The notes below the pieces were generated by a model. That model saw only the letters and a list, made by a program, of their open reading frames with translations. It did not search any database and was not told the origin of the DNA. The position numbers and the translations under genes are program-made. Source: DATAQC01 sp038238185 (GTDB taxonomy: Bacteria; Actinomycetota; Acidimicrobiia; Acidimicrobiales; AC-14). Taken from it: DNA of 64,000 bases. Location: positions 27,161-91,160 of the forward strand of contig JBBRXY010000001.1 in the NCBI GenBank assembly GCA_038238185.1, given 5' to 3'. Positions 41,776 through 50,082 of the stretch are shown one piece after another; position 1 is the stretch's first letter, and each line of letters begins with the position of its first letter.

Positions 41776-41910
41776 GGAGGACTGCGACGGATCACATGCC
41801 CAAATTCGCGACCCTCCCGCGCGTCTCCTGCTTACAACCGTGAACTTTCCAGACTTTCTTCGCCCCGTGCCAGCCGCCCTTGTCGTCAGGGCCGTCAGGT
41901 ACCTGAATGG

Positions 41911-43176
41911 TTACCCCGCCCCGATGTAGGAGGCATCGAGGAAGAAGACGGCATCACCGGGGTGGACGGTGTACTGACTTCCCCTCCGCCAGACGCTCTT
42001 GCGGACTCCGTCACGGAACTCGACCGAGCTCGTGGGCATGGTGACTGTCGCATCGACCGTTCCCGTGTTCACGACTGCAGTGCCGTGCTCGAAGCGACGG
42101 TCGAGCATGGCACCGGATTGCACCATGGCGCTGATGGGGTTGCCCAGCGTGAGATTCACCTCGGCCGGTTGCTGGGTGAGCTGGAGATTGTCGTAGCCGG
42201 CACCAAAGTTGAAGTGCGTCGAGCCCGGCTGCCAACCCATGAGGAACACCCCCAGGCACATCCGGGCCAGGAGGTTGGTCGACGGCAATCCGATGACGGT
42301 TGGGTCAACGCCGGCTCGCTCCTGGAGGGACTTGGTCGGGTACTGCTGCATGATGGTCACGTCGGCGAGAAGATCGGCCCTGCTGCCGTCGCCGTTGATG
42401 CAGAAGTGCTCGTTCATGGCGCCGTCGGTGAAGTCGAGCTGGAAGAGGTCGCGGCCCGGGCCCCGGATGTCGCTGGGCGAGATGCCGTTGTAGAGCACGC
42501 TCGGGAGCAGGCTGTTGGCCCTGGTCAGCAGGTCGGTGATCCCGTTGTTGTACGCCGTGATCTTGTCGGGCGTGAGCAGCGAGTTCCACGTGGCGATGTC
42601 GTGCTGGCCGTAGTCGGCGATGGGATCGGCGGCATCGAAGCGGATCCCGTCGAAGGGAGCGGCACCCATCCAGGTGGTGGCCACGTTGAGGATCCAGGTC
42701 CGGTAGTCGGGGTTGGACACGTCGATGTAGCGGGCGTCGGTTCTCCCGGTGCCGTCGTCGACCTTGGGGATCAGCGCCCCGGTCTGGTCCGTGAGGAACC
42801 ACGCAGGGTTGATGGTGAGGCCCCAGTTGTTAGCGTCGAACCAGAACTTGGTCGAGATGTAGCCGTAGACCTTGAGGTTCGGGTTGAGGGCCTTGAGGCG
42901 CCTGGTGTCGGCTTGGACGAGGGTGGCGTCCCAGTTCGCGTGGAACTTGGTGAACACGACCACGCTGTAGTTGGTGGCGATCGTGCTCACCTCCGTGTCG
43001 CGCAACTGGCGGTTCTGCAAGCCGATCGTGATCGAACGCCGATCAGGCTGCGGCTGGTACGCCGGGGGAGGCGTCGTCTTCGCCGACGCAGGGGAGACGC
43101 CGAGTGCGGCACCGCCAACTGTGGCGGCTGACGACGCGAGCAGGACGGTGACGAGGGCGAGCCTCAGGCGTGTCAT
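41911..43176 (-). CDS. Secreted glycoside-hydrolase-like (TIM-barrel) protein
   Basis: A 421-residue protein with a signal peptide (RLRLALVTVLLASSAATVGG, cleavage probably after ASA near residue 34). The mature part reads as a TIM barrel: YSVVVFTKFHANWDATLVQA, LKVYGYISTKFWFDANNWGL, DARYIDVSNPDYRTWILNVA and FDGIRFDAADPIADYG, the last holding acidic residues at a barrel strand end. This resembles the uncharacterised putative glycosidase family of actinobacteria. The C-terminal 70 residues look like a beta-sandwich. ATG at 43176 gives a normal signal peptide; ATG at 43200 is possible. Confidence 0.75.
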   Translation of the reverse strand: MTRLRLALVTVLLASSAATVGGAALGVSPASAKTTPPPAYQPQPDRRSITIGLQNRQLRDTEVSTIATNYSVVVFTKFHANWDATLVQADTRRLKALNPNLKVYGYISTKFWFDANNWGLTINPAWFLTDQTGALIPKVDDGTGRTDARYIDVSNPDYRTWILNVATTWMGAAPFDGIRFDAADPIADYGQHDIATWNSLLTPDKITAYNNGITDLLTRANSLLPSVLYNGISPSDIRGPGRDLFQLDFTDGAMNEHFCINGDGSRADLLADVTIMQQYPTKSLQERAGVDPTVIGLPSTNLLARMCLGVFLMGWQPGSTHFNFGAGYDNLQLTQQPAEVNLTLGNPISAMVQSGAMLDRRFEHGTAVVNTGTVDATVTMPTSSVEFRDGVRKSVWRRGSQYTVHPGDAVFFLDASYIGAG

Positions 43177-44400
43177 ATCCGGTACATCGAACGCAACCAT
43201 GACGAACTTGAGCAAACATCGGCAGAAGCCCACAAGTTCCCTGCCGCCTCCCGCTATCCTGACAAAGGAGACTGGGAACGTTTCGCCGCGGGGGCTGTCG
43301 GCCTGTTTTCAGCTTCTATCGGCCGAGATACGCGGATGGTTTAGGGGCTCTTCGGATGACCTTGCGATTGCCGATCATCGGCGGTCGGGCCGGCGCCTCT
43401 ATGCGTCGTCAACGCAGAGGGACCAGCCGAGGGGTGAGTCCGCCAGGGCGATGAGTCTTGGCCTTCTGGGTCGTCATGTCTCACGTGGATACCTTCGCTT
43501 TGATCCATGGCGACCGGCGGTGACGCTTGGTACTGACATGTCGTCGAGCGCGAACGGCGACAGCGGGGGCCATTACGTGGTGGCCGTGGACCCGCACTGT
43601 GACGACGACTCGGCCGGCCTGGACGAGTACACCGACACGGTCGTAGAGGCCGTCGACGGACGCCAGGGAGACCGGTGGACGATCCCGCAACGGGATCCGC
43701 TTCTGGGACGAGGCAGGTCGAGCGCACGTCCTTCCCGACTTCGTCACGAGCCGCGTCCTAAGCCGTTCCTCCTGCGGGACCCGGTCGTCGTCCGACATGC
43801 AGGACGGTCGGGCCCCCACTGGGATAGAGCTTGGTCTCGCCGACGTGACACTGCACGCCCCGAACCCGATTTGCCTACCACCAAGGCTGTACTCGTCGGC
43901 AGTCTCATCGCCACCACCGGTGACTATCACACCATCTACCTCAGCACCGCCTCCCGCGTGCACTGGTCGTCCTGCCGCTCCTCCCTTCCATGATTCTCAT
44001 TGCGGTCTCCCTCCTGCTGACAGGGCGAGGAGGGCACCGCAGCCCCAGGCCCTCATCACAGTGGGCGATCTCGGCCCCGAGCAAATCGAGAAGGCTCCGG
44101 CCCATCCTCGCCGAGGGGAACGACGTGACGACTACGCCAGGCCGACGGCACGAGGCGTTTGCTCATTGTGGCCGTCGCCATCGCCGTTCGTGGGCGCGGC
44201 GCGGATGGTCACGGCCCTCCGACAAGGACCCCCAGCGGAGCGATCAGCGCCATGCGGATGGCAGCCGACGCCAGCAGGCGGGAAGGTCAGCGGTGGCCGG
44301 CGGCGCGCGCTTCTTAGCCTTAGCCCACCACCAACGCGGTCAGGCCGAGGAGTTGGTAATCGGGCTGTCGCTGGCCCCGTGCCACCTGTCGCCGGAGCGG
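43177..44400. other. 1.2-kb region without supportable genes
   Basis: Several frames of 80-160 codons exist on both strands but none has a start with a ribosome-binding site, a family motif or convincing composition. A plus-strand stretch at 43537-43650 (HYVVAVDPHCDDDSAGLDEY) is the most protein-like and could be the remains of a gene. GC content falls slightly and short stop codons are frequent compared with flanking genes. I read it as decayed sequence within an accessory island. Confidence 0.45.
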
Positions 44401-46254
44401 TCAGAAGACGGCCCGGTACCAGACCTGGTTCAGACCGCCTCGGAAGGACCCCTGGGTGATCCGGGCACCATCGGCCGCTGAGCCACCGTCGGTCTCGAGG
44501 ACGAGGCCGCTGTTCATGGAGACGAAAACGAGGACGTTCTGGTTCGCCGGGAACGAATACACCGCCCACTGTTGGTTGAGGGCACCTGTCCACGGCCACT
44601 GGATGACGCCCGCTCCGTCGAGCTTTGACGCGCCGCCGACGTCGAGGACCATGCCAGTCACCACGGACACGATCCGGTAGGCGCCGTTCCCCACCGGCTC
44701 GAGCCGCCACTGCTGGTTTCCGCCACCGGTCCACGACCACTGGATGACCCCGGTGCCCGCGGTCCTGCTGTTCCCTGCCACGTCGAGGACCTTGAGGCTG
44801 CTGAACGACACCAAGGCCGCCCGGGGCTGCGGGCAACGCGGCGTCGTGCGCGCCGCACACGGTCCCTGGAGACGCAGCACGAACGAGCGATCGCGGTCGG
44901 CTACCGGATCGTGGTACGAGCCGATGACGACAGGCTTTCCGTCGGCTTGTACAACCGCGTCTTCTGCGGTGGCTCCCGGCTGGTTACCCACCACATAGGT
45001 TGCGATGCCTTGGGTCCCGAAGCGGCTGTCGAGCGAGCCTGCCACGTCGAACTGGGCGACGAAGATCCGGCTCGGGACCCACTGGTAACCACCGGGTCCG
45101 GCGCTGGCCCAACCGACAACGGTGAGGGCGCCGCCTGGACCGACCGCCACCCCGTTGGCCGCCAGATTCTGCGCGTCACCGACAGCGACTATGACGTGGC
45201 CGGCCTGCCCGAACGACGGATCGGGATCTCCGTCCGCAGTCAGACGGGTGAGGACGAACTTGGGGCCGAAGGAACTACCGATACCAGGCGTGCTCAGCAC
45301 GTCGATCCGCCCGTCGACCTGGACGGCGACGTCGGAAACATTCTCCCTCTCGCCCGTGACTGCCCCTCCCGCCGATCTCACCGTCGACTCGATGCTACCG
45401 TCTGCTCGAAGCCGAAGGAACACGAGGCTTCCCGCCTGGCGGTCAGTGGATGGCGGTTCCCACCCGATCACCACGATCCGCCCTGGATCCTGGGCGCTCA
45501 GTCCGACCAGGAAGAATCCCTCCGGAAGGCGCAGCTCCAGTGGGTACCCGTCGCCCGGAAACTCATTGGTGTAGGTCGCGTCGACAGCGCCATCCGGGTT
45601 CAGTCGGACGAGCGCAGCCGACGATCCGTCCCAGCCTCCTGTATCCGCGCCGACGACGATCTTGCCGTCAGGCTGCAGCACCATGTTCTTGGCCAGGAAG
45701 AGGGGATGCCAGAAGTGCATGACCGACACCCCGTTATCTCCGAAACTCGTGTCAGGGGCTCCTGTGGCCTCGAAGCGGGCCACCAACGAGCTGTATAGCG
45801 GCTGTTCGGAGCTGAGAACCGAGCTGCCGAGAGCGAGAATCTTCCCATCGGGTTGAATCAGGATCTTCCGCAGGCTCCCAGGGTGATCCAGCTCGAGGAG
45901 CGCCCGACCGAGTTGTCCGAAGCTCGGATCCAGCTGGCCGTTCGACATGTAACGTGCGAGCTCCAAGTCGTAGGTGCCACCTCGTTGCGCGCTACCTCCG
46001 ATCAGCGTCTTCCCGTCGGGCTGCGTGGCAACGCCGCCAAAGTTGTCTGTATCAGGAGCGGTGATCCTGATACCACCATCGGCGAAACCCGGATCGACGT
46101 CGGCAGGTAGCGCATGAGCGGGTTCGGCAGAGATGGCGATGAGGCCCGCCACCACTAGAACCATTGCTCCCCATGCGCTCGTGAGCCCAGCAGGACGAAG
46201 CGGTTTCCCGCCTCGGCCCTCCCCCCGATGGCGCCGCAGCAGAATTGACCCCAT
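44401..46254 (-). CDS. Secreted delta-60-repeat protein with ricin-type lectin domain
   Basis: A 617-residue protein. A basic N-terminus and hydrophobic helix (SAWGAMVLVVAGLIAISAEP) ending AHA form a long signal peptide. Residues about 50-440 hold roughly seven delta-60 repeats recognisable by DPGFADGG, DPSFGQLG, DTSFGDNG, DPSFGQAG, DSRFGTQG and LQPDGKI words, which build a beta propeller. Residues about 480-617 are a ricin B-like lectin domain with three QxW motifs (NQQWRL, NQQWAV, NQVWYR). It should bind carbohydrate outside the cell. ATG at 46254 is preferred; ATG at 46311 would extend the cytoplasmic leader. Confidence 0.82.
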   Translation of the reverse strand: MGSILLRRHRGEGRGGKPLRPAGLTSAWGAMVLVVAGLIAISAEPAHALPADVDPGFADGGIRITAPDTDNFGGVATQPDGKTLIGGSAQRGGTYDLELARYMSNGQLDPSFGQLGRALLELDHPGSLRKILIQPDGKILALGSSVLSSEQPLYSSLVARFEATGAPDTSFGDNGVSVMHFWHPLFLAKNMVLQPDGKIVVGADTGGWDGSSAALVRLNPDGAVDATYTNEFPGDGYPLELRLPEGFFLVGLSAQDPGRIVVIGWEPPSTDRQAGSLVFLRLRADGSIESTVRSAGGAVTGERENVSDVAVQVDGRIDVLSTPGIGSSFGPKFVLTRLTADGDPDPSFGQAGHVIVAVGDAQNLAANGVAVGPGGALTVVGWASAGPGGYQWVPSRIFVAQFDVAGSLDSRFGTQGIATYVVGNQPGATAEDAVVQADGKPVVIGSYHDPVADRDRSFVLRLQGPCAARTTPRCPQPRAALVSFSSLKVLDVAGNSRTAGTGVIQWSWTGGGNQQWRLEPVGNGAYRIVSVVTGMVLDVGGASKLDGAGVIQWPWTGALNQQWAVYSFPANQNVLVFVSMNSGLVLETDGGSAADGARITQGSFRGGLNQVWYRAVF

Positions 46255-46797
46255 GTATTGGGAGTATCGGCGCGCGACGGTGACCGCTGAAGCCCACATG
46301 ACGGCGACCATGAAGTCCGGCCCACTGGCGGGAAAGGTGATCTGCCATCGTTGACATCCTCACCTTTCGGGGTCCACCTGTCGGGTGCTCCGACGCATCG
46401 ACTGGCCGACACTGACCGTTGCCGTCGACAGGCAGGAGAAGTGAAGTGTCGCGACGAGATCATGAGAATTCTCGAAGCGTTGGACCTGACACAGAGTTAC
46501 CGCGAGCCGCCGACTGACAGGTGGCCTACTGCGTTGTGGAGCCCTAACCCCATCGCTCCGATGCATCGGGTGTCCCGGTCGTCGTTGGGTTGCGGGACAG
46601 CCGGCGCGCTCGAACGCATCCGGACCGATGGCGCCACCCAAGGCGGCACGGGAGCGGCTGCCGCCCAGCGCGTCGGGCACCGTCTGGTCGCGCTCAGGCA
46701 CTGCAGGGCCGGCGACCGCTCGGCCGGGGTGGGGCCGGGCCTCAAACGACGGCCCCGGCTCGTTCGGGGTGCGCCGGTTGGAGCAACGAGGTCCGGC
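46255..46797. other. Intergenic region with an IS21-like scrap
   Basis: About 540 bases. Apart from the transposase N-terminal remnant at 46441-46509, I see no gene; overlapping frames on both strands are low in quality. It separates the secreted lectin-repeat gene from the end of the small membrane-protein operon. Confidence 0.4.
46441..46509 (+). mobile_element. N-terminal remnant of an IS21-like transposase (IstA)
   Basis: Starting at a GTG preceded by CAGGAG, the frame gives VKCRDEIMRILEALDLTQSY followed by RE. This matches the start of IS21-family IstA proteins (EIMEILEAYDLTGSYR, then AAELAGCSHHTV). Here the similarity stops after about 23 residues and unrelated codons follow. The preserved ribosome-binding site and start suggest that a deletion removed the rest. 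No terminal repeats or istB seen. Confidence 0.45.
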
Positions 46798-46977
46798 TCA
46801 CTGGGCTCCCACCACCCCGCTACGGGTGACCTCGTCCGAGCGGCCGAGGGCGTTGGCCTCCCGCCGCTCCTCGTCCTCCCGGCCGTCGAGGATCGCGCCC
46901 CAGACAAGCAGGGCCATGGCCGCGGCGATCATGAGAGTCACGAGCAGTCCGACAGCGAAAACGGCCACGTTGGTCAT
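46798..46977 (-). CDS. Small membrane protein (59 aa)
   Basis: A 59-residue protein with an N-terminal transmembrane helix (VFAVGLLVTLMIAAAMALLV) and a charged cytoplasmic tail (GREDEERREANALGRSDEVT). Its ATG overlaps the stop of the gene upstream (ATGA), and translation is probably coupled. It is the second gene of a two-gene unit divergent from the CarH-like regulator and so may be under its control. No family known to me. Confidence 0.7.
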   Translation of the reverse strand: MTNVAVFAVGLLVTLMIAAAMALLVWGAILDGREDEERREANALGRSDEVTRSGVVGAQ

Positions 46978-47174
46978 GAGCTCTCACCGCGAGGCAGCAC
47001 GATGGCGCCCAGGGCCAGGATGGAGGGGACCCACAGGCCCACGAAGATTCCCTGCAGCTCGTCGCCAGAGAACCAGAGGGTGACGGAGAAGAGGAACGAG
47101 ATGGTCGCGGCCAGCAGGACCAGGGTTCTCGACCCGGTCGCCCGTCGCGTGGAGTCCTCAAGGACCTTGTACAT
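46974..47174 (-). CDS. Small membrane protein (66 aa), divergent from carH-like gene
   Basis: A 66-residue protein with two hydrophobic helices (LVLLAATISFLFSVTLWF and IFVGLWVPSILALGAIVL) and the soluble start MYKVLEDSTRRATGSR. AAAGG lies upstream of the ATG at 47174. It faces the regulator gene across a 93-bp spacer filled with direct repeats, the classical position for a regulated target. Function unknown. Confidence 0.72.
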   Translation of the reverse strand: MYKVLEDSTRRATGSRTLVLLAATISFLFSVTLWFSGDELQGIFVGLWVPSILALGAIVLPRGESS

Positions 47175-47194
47175 GGTGCCTACCTTTCTGTGTA

Positions 47195-47259
47195 GGTGTT
47201 GTACAAGTACCGTACACCTTTGTGCGGGTGTTGTCCAGGTGTTGTTCAAGTTCTGTAGA
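47195..47259. promoter_or_regulatory. Direct repeats with 11-bp spacing between divergent genes (candidate CarH-type operator)
   Basis: GGTGTTGT begins at 47195, 47227 and 47238; the last two are exactly 11 bp apart. Degenerate units in the same 11-bp phase start at 47216 (ACCTTTGT) and 47249 (AGTTCTGT), so four consecutive 11-bp units share TGT at positions 6-8. The copies at 47195 and 47238 agree in 13 of 14 bases. A reverse-oriented copy (AGGTGTACG on the minus strand) covers 47211-47219. CarH proteins bind arrays of 11-bp direct repeats. A promoter candidate for the regulator, TTGTCC (47231-47236) and TGTAGA (47254-47259) with 17 bp between, lies inside the array. Confidence 0.65.
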
Positions 47260-47267
47260 CTGGAACC

Positions 47268-48182
47268 ATGAGCCCGTCCACCGACCGGTCCGCACCGATT
47301 CGCATCGGCGAGCTCAGCCGACGCGTGGGCGTCAGCCCCGAGCTCCTCCGGGCGTGGGAGCGCCGCTACGACCTCCTCGCCCCGATGCGCACGTCCGGGG
47401 GGCTCCGTCTCTACGGCGAGAAGGACGAGCGCTGCGTGGCTCGCATGCTCGAGCACCTGACCGCCGGGGTGTCGGCGGCCGAGGCCGCCCGACTGACCCG
47501 GCGGGAGTTCCAAGACGAGGGACCCCCGGTGGCGGGTACCCCGCTACGGGACGATGTTCCCGGGGCCGATGGGGTGGGCGGTCCCCTCCGGGAGGCCCTC
47601 GATCGGCTCGACGAATCGGGCGCCCACGCTGTGCTCGATCGTCTGCTGTCCTCGTTCACGCTGGAGACAGTGATGCTCGAGGCGGTGCTGCCCTACCTGC
47701 ACGAGCTCGGCGAGCGGTGGGAGTCCGACGGCGACGGCATGATCGGCCAGGAGCATTTCGCCAGCGCGCTGCTGCGGGGCCGGCTCCTCGGTCTGGCCCG
47801 GGGGTGGGGGAGCGGCTACGGGCCCATGGCCGTGCTGGCCTGCCTGCCGGGGGATCACCACGACCTCGGGCTGATCTGCTTTGGCCTGGCCCTGCGCACC
47901 AACGGGTGGAGGATCACGTTTCTCGGGCCGGACACACCGCTGGCGACCGTGGCCGAGACTGCGATCCTGCTGCGACCTGCGATCGTCGTCCTCTCGGCCA
48001 CGATCCCCCCGGACCAGGCCGCCGTCGGCGACAACCTGACAGCGATCACCGCCGTTGCCCCTCTGGCGCTCGCCGGCGCAGGGGCCACCGAGAGCGCCGC
48101 CGTCGCGGCCGGAGCCCGGCTTCTGCCTGAGAACCCTTTCGTCGCAGCCCAAGCACTCGCCGCGGCGACGACGCCTGCCTGA
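47268..48182 (+). CDS. CarH/LitR-like MerR regulator with B12-binding domains
   Basis: A 304-residue regulator. Residues 10-78 are a MerR winged helix (IRIGELSRRVGVSPELLRAW). Residues about 105-180 are the helical cobalamin-capping domain with Trp151 and Glu162-His163, matching the W-x-EH motif of photoreceptor CarH but with ten rather than nine residues between. Residues 185-290 are a Rossmann-type B12-binding domain with DHHDLG (D196-x-H198-x-x-G201), His198 being the expected lower axial ligand. CarH proteins with adenosylcobalamin repress in the dark and release DNA in light. ATG at 47268. It probably controls itself and the divergent membrane genes. Confidence 0.85.
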   Translation: MSPSTDRSAPIRIGELSRRVGVSPELLRAWERRYDLLAPMRTSGGLRLYGEKDERCVARMLEHLTAGVSAAEAARLTRREFQDEGPPVAGTPLRDDVPGADGVGGPLREALDRLDESGAHAVLDRLLSSFTLETVMLEAVLPYLHELGERWESDGDGMIGQEHFASALLRGRLLGLARGWGSGYGPMAVLACLPGDHHDLGLICFGLALRTNGWRITFLGPDTPLATVAETAILLRPAIVVLSATIPPDQAAVGDNLTAITAVAPLALAGAGATESAAVAAGARLLPENPFVAAQALAAATTPA

Positions 48183-48332
48183 CCGTCGCAACCGCCCGCC
48201 GGGACCGGGCCCGCCTGGCCACCTCAGTCCGCCTGCTGGCGGATGGCGGCCGCCTCCCGGTCGATCGTGGCGACGTCGACCAGTTCGCCGCCGGTTGGGG
48301 CGGCGGTGATTGACGGACGGTAGGCTCCGCGT

Positions 48333-49478
48333 GTGCGCGTGGTGGTTCTCGGTGCGGGGTTCGGCGGCCTGGAGCTGACCACCCGGTTGTCCGAGGAGTT
48401 CGGCGACGCGGTCGACGTGGTGCTCATCGACCAGAGCGACGGGTTCGTCTTCGGGTTCTCGAAGCTGGACGTCATGTTCGGGCGGGCCCTGCCCGCCGAG
48501 GTCCGCCACCCCTACGCCGGGGTCGTCAAGTCCGGGGTGCGGTTCGTCCAGTCGACGGTGCGCTCGATCGATCCCGTCGCCAAGCGGGTCGAGACCGACG
48601 CCGGAGCGTTCGAGGCCGACGTCCTGGTCGTCGCCCTCGGAGCGGACCTGCATCCGGACGCTACGCCGGGGCTCGTGGAGGCAGGCCACGAGTTCTACAC
48701 CGTGTCCGGGGCGTTCGCCCTCCGGGACGTCCTGTCGAGCTTCGAGGGCGGCCGGGTGATCGTCGGGCTTACGTCGTTGCCGTTCAAGTGTCCACCGGCG
48801 CCGAGCGAGGCCGCCTTGTTGATGCACGACTTCCTGACCGAGCGCGGGCACCGAGACCGGTCGCAGATCTCGCTGGTCATGCCCCTGGGCGTTCCGATCC
48901 CCCCGTCGCCACGGGCCTCGGAGGCATTGCTCGTCGCCTTCGCCGAACGGGGGATTGACTGGTACCCCCAACTGCTGGTGCGCGAGCTCGATGCTGCCCG
49001 CAAGGTCGCCGTGCTGAGCGACGGCGGTGAGTTGCCCTACGACCTCTTCTTGGGTGTCCCGGTCCACCGCGTCCCGGCCGTCGTCGAGGAGTCCGGCATG
49101 ACCGTCGAGGGGTGGATCCCGGTCAACCCGCTGACGCTCGAGACCGCGTTCGCTGGCATCTATGCGGTCGGCGACGTGACGAGCGTCGGCACGCCGAAGG
49201 CGGGCGTGTTCGCCGAACGCCAGGCCGGCGTGGTTGCCGACCGCATCGGCGCGCAGCTACGAGGCACGGCCGAGTCGTCCGAGTACGACGGCTTTGGCAT
49301 GTGCTACCTGGACTTCGGCGGTGACATGGTGGCGCGGGTTGACGTCACGTTCCAGACCGGGCAGCCGCCCGTTGGCGGCCTGGAAGGGCCCACGTCGGCG
49401 CTCGCCGATGAGAAGGTCGAGTTCGGTACGAGCCGAATCCGTCGCTGGTTCGGTCGCACCTGGCCCGCCGTCGAGTGA
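48333..49478 (+). CDS. FAD-dependent oxidoreductase (SQR/NDH-2 superfamily)
   Basis: A 381-residue flavoprotein. The N-terminal dinucleotide-binding motif is VVVLGAGFGGLELTTRL; a second one occurs around GGRVIVGLTSLPFKCPPAPS, where a Cys next to the isoalloxazine region is typical of sulfide:quinone oxidoreductases, and IYAVGDVTSVGTPKAGVFAE is the C-terminal FAD motif. Members oxidise sulfide, NADH or other donors and reduce quinone at the membrane. Only one of the SQR cysteines is clear, so a substrate other than sulfide is quite possible. GTG start; 150 bases after the CarH-like gene and on the same strand. Confidence 0.8.
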   Translation: MRVVVLGAGFGGLELTTRLSEEFGDAVDVVLIDQSDGFVFGFSKLDVMFGRALPAEVRHPYAGVVKSGVRFVQSTVRSIDPVAKRVETDAGAFEADVLVVALGADLHPDATPGLVEAGHEFYTVSGAFALRDVLSSFEGGRVIVGLTSLPFKCPPAPSEAALLMHDFLTERGHRDRSQISLVMPLGVPIPPSPRASEALLVAFAERGIDWYPQLLVRELDAARKVAVLSDGGELPYDLFLGVPVHRVPAVVEESGMTVEGWIPVNPLTLETAFAGIYAVGDVTSVGTPKAGVFAERQAGVVADRIGAQLRGTAESSEYDGFGMCYLDFGGDMVARVDVTFQTGQPPVGGLEGPTSALADEKVEFGTSRIRRWFGRTWPAVE

Positions 49479-49561
49479 CCCACTGGCTGAGAGGGGCCTA
49501 GCCACCGCGCCCTCAACGCCCCGATCCTCGCCTGGTGCGACGTGAGTCGCAGCGGGAAGAT

Positions 49562-50074
49562 CTACCGAATCGAGCCCTGAGCGCCCGCTCCACCATCCGC
49601 CTTCGGCTCCGGCTCCAACTGGGCGAACAAGGCGGCCACGATCGACGTCTGGCCCTGGCTCGCCTCCCACCGGTTGCCGATGTCGGCATGGTCGACCAGC
49701 CCCGATGCGTGGGGTGCCACGCCCAGCTCGTCGGCACATTTGGCCGCCAGCGGCGCCGGCTCGATCTCCTCGCCATAGGCCGGGAACGCCTCGAGGCCGT
49801 CCCACAGCGATCCGAGAGGAGCGGGAGGTGGCCCGCCCTGGGCGAGGGCGTCGGCGACGGCCTCGAACACCTCGTAGGTACCTACCCCCTCGGGTCGCCG
49901 GTAACCGGCAATCGGATGGAGCCGCCATTCAAGCGTCGACCCCGAGGGACCGTCGCGCAGCCACACCTGGGCTCCGTTGACGTAGGCGTCCACCGGAGGG
50001 CCGAAGCGGGCGTCGAGGGCGATCACCACTTCCGGTGTCGCCCGCCACACGCAGGTCGGCACCAGGCCGCTCAC
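49562..50074 (-). CDS. Hypothetical protein
   Basis: A 170-residue soluble protein with beta-rich N-terminal part (VDAYVNGAQVWLRDGPSGST, LEWRLHPIAGYRRPEGVGTY) and a helical C-terminus. GTG at 50074 lies eight bases beyond the stop of the PAC2 gene, so they are probably co-transcribed. No cysteines or membrane helices of note. I do not recognise the family. Confidence 0.68.
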   Translation of the reverse strand: MSGLVPTCVWRATPEVVIALDARFGPPVDAYVNGAQVWLRDGPSGSTLEWRLHPIAGYRRPEGVGTYEVFEAVADALAQGGPPPAPLGSLWDGLEAFPAYGEEIEPAPLAAKCADELGVAPHASGLVDHADIGNRWEASQGQTSIVAALFAQLEPEPKADGGAGAQGSIR

Positions 50075-50082
50075 CGTCGAAA

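Noticed and set aside
43481..43963. Minus-strand frame of 160 codons in the gene-poor island
   Set aside because: No start with a ribosome-binding site, no recognisable domain, and low-quality composition; treated as part of the decayed region.
46351..47271. Plus-strand frame of 306 codons covering the small membrane genes and the repeat region
   Set aside because: It runs antisense to two overlapping genes with clear membrane helices and through the regulatory repeats. Only the 23-codon IS21-like start within it was kept, as a remnant.
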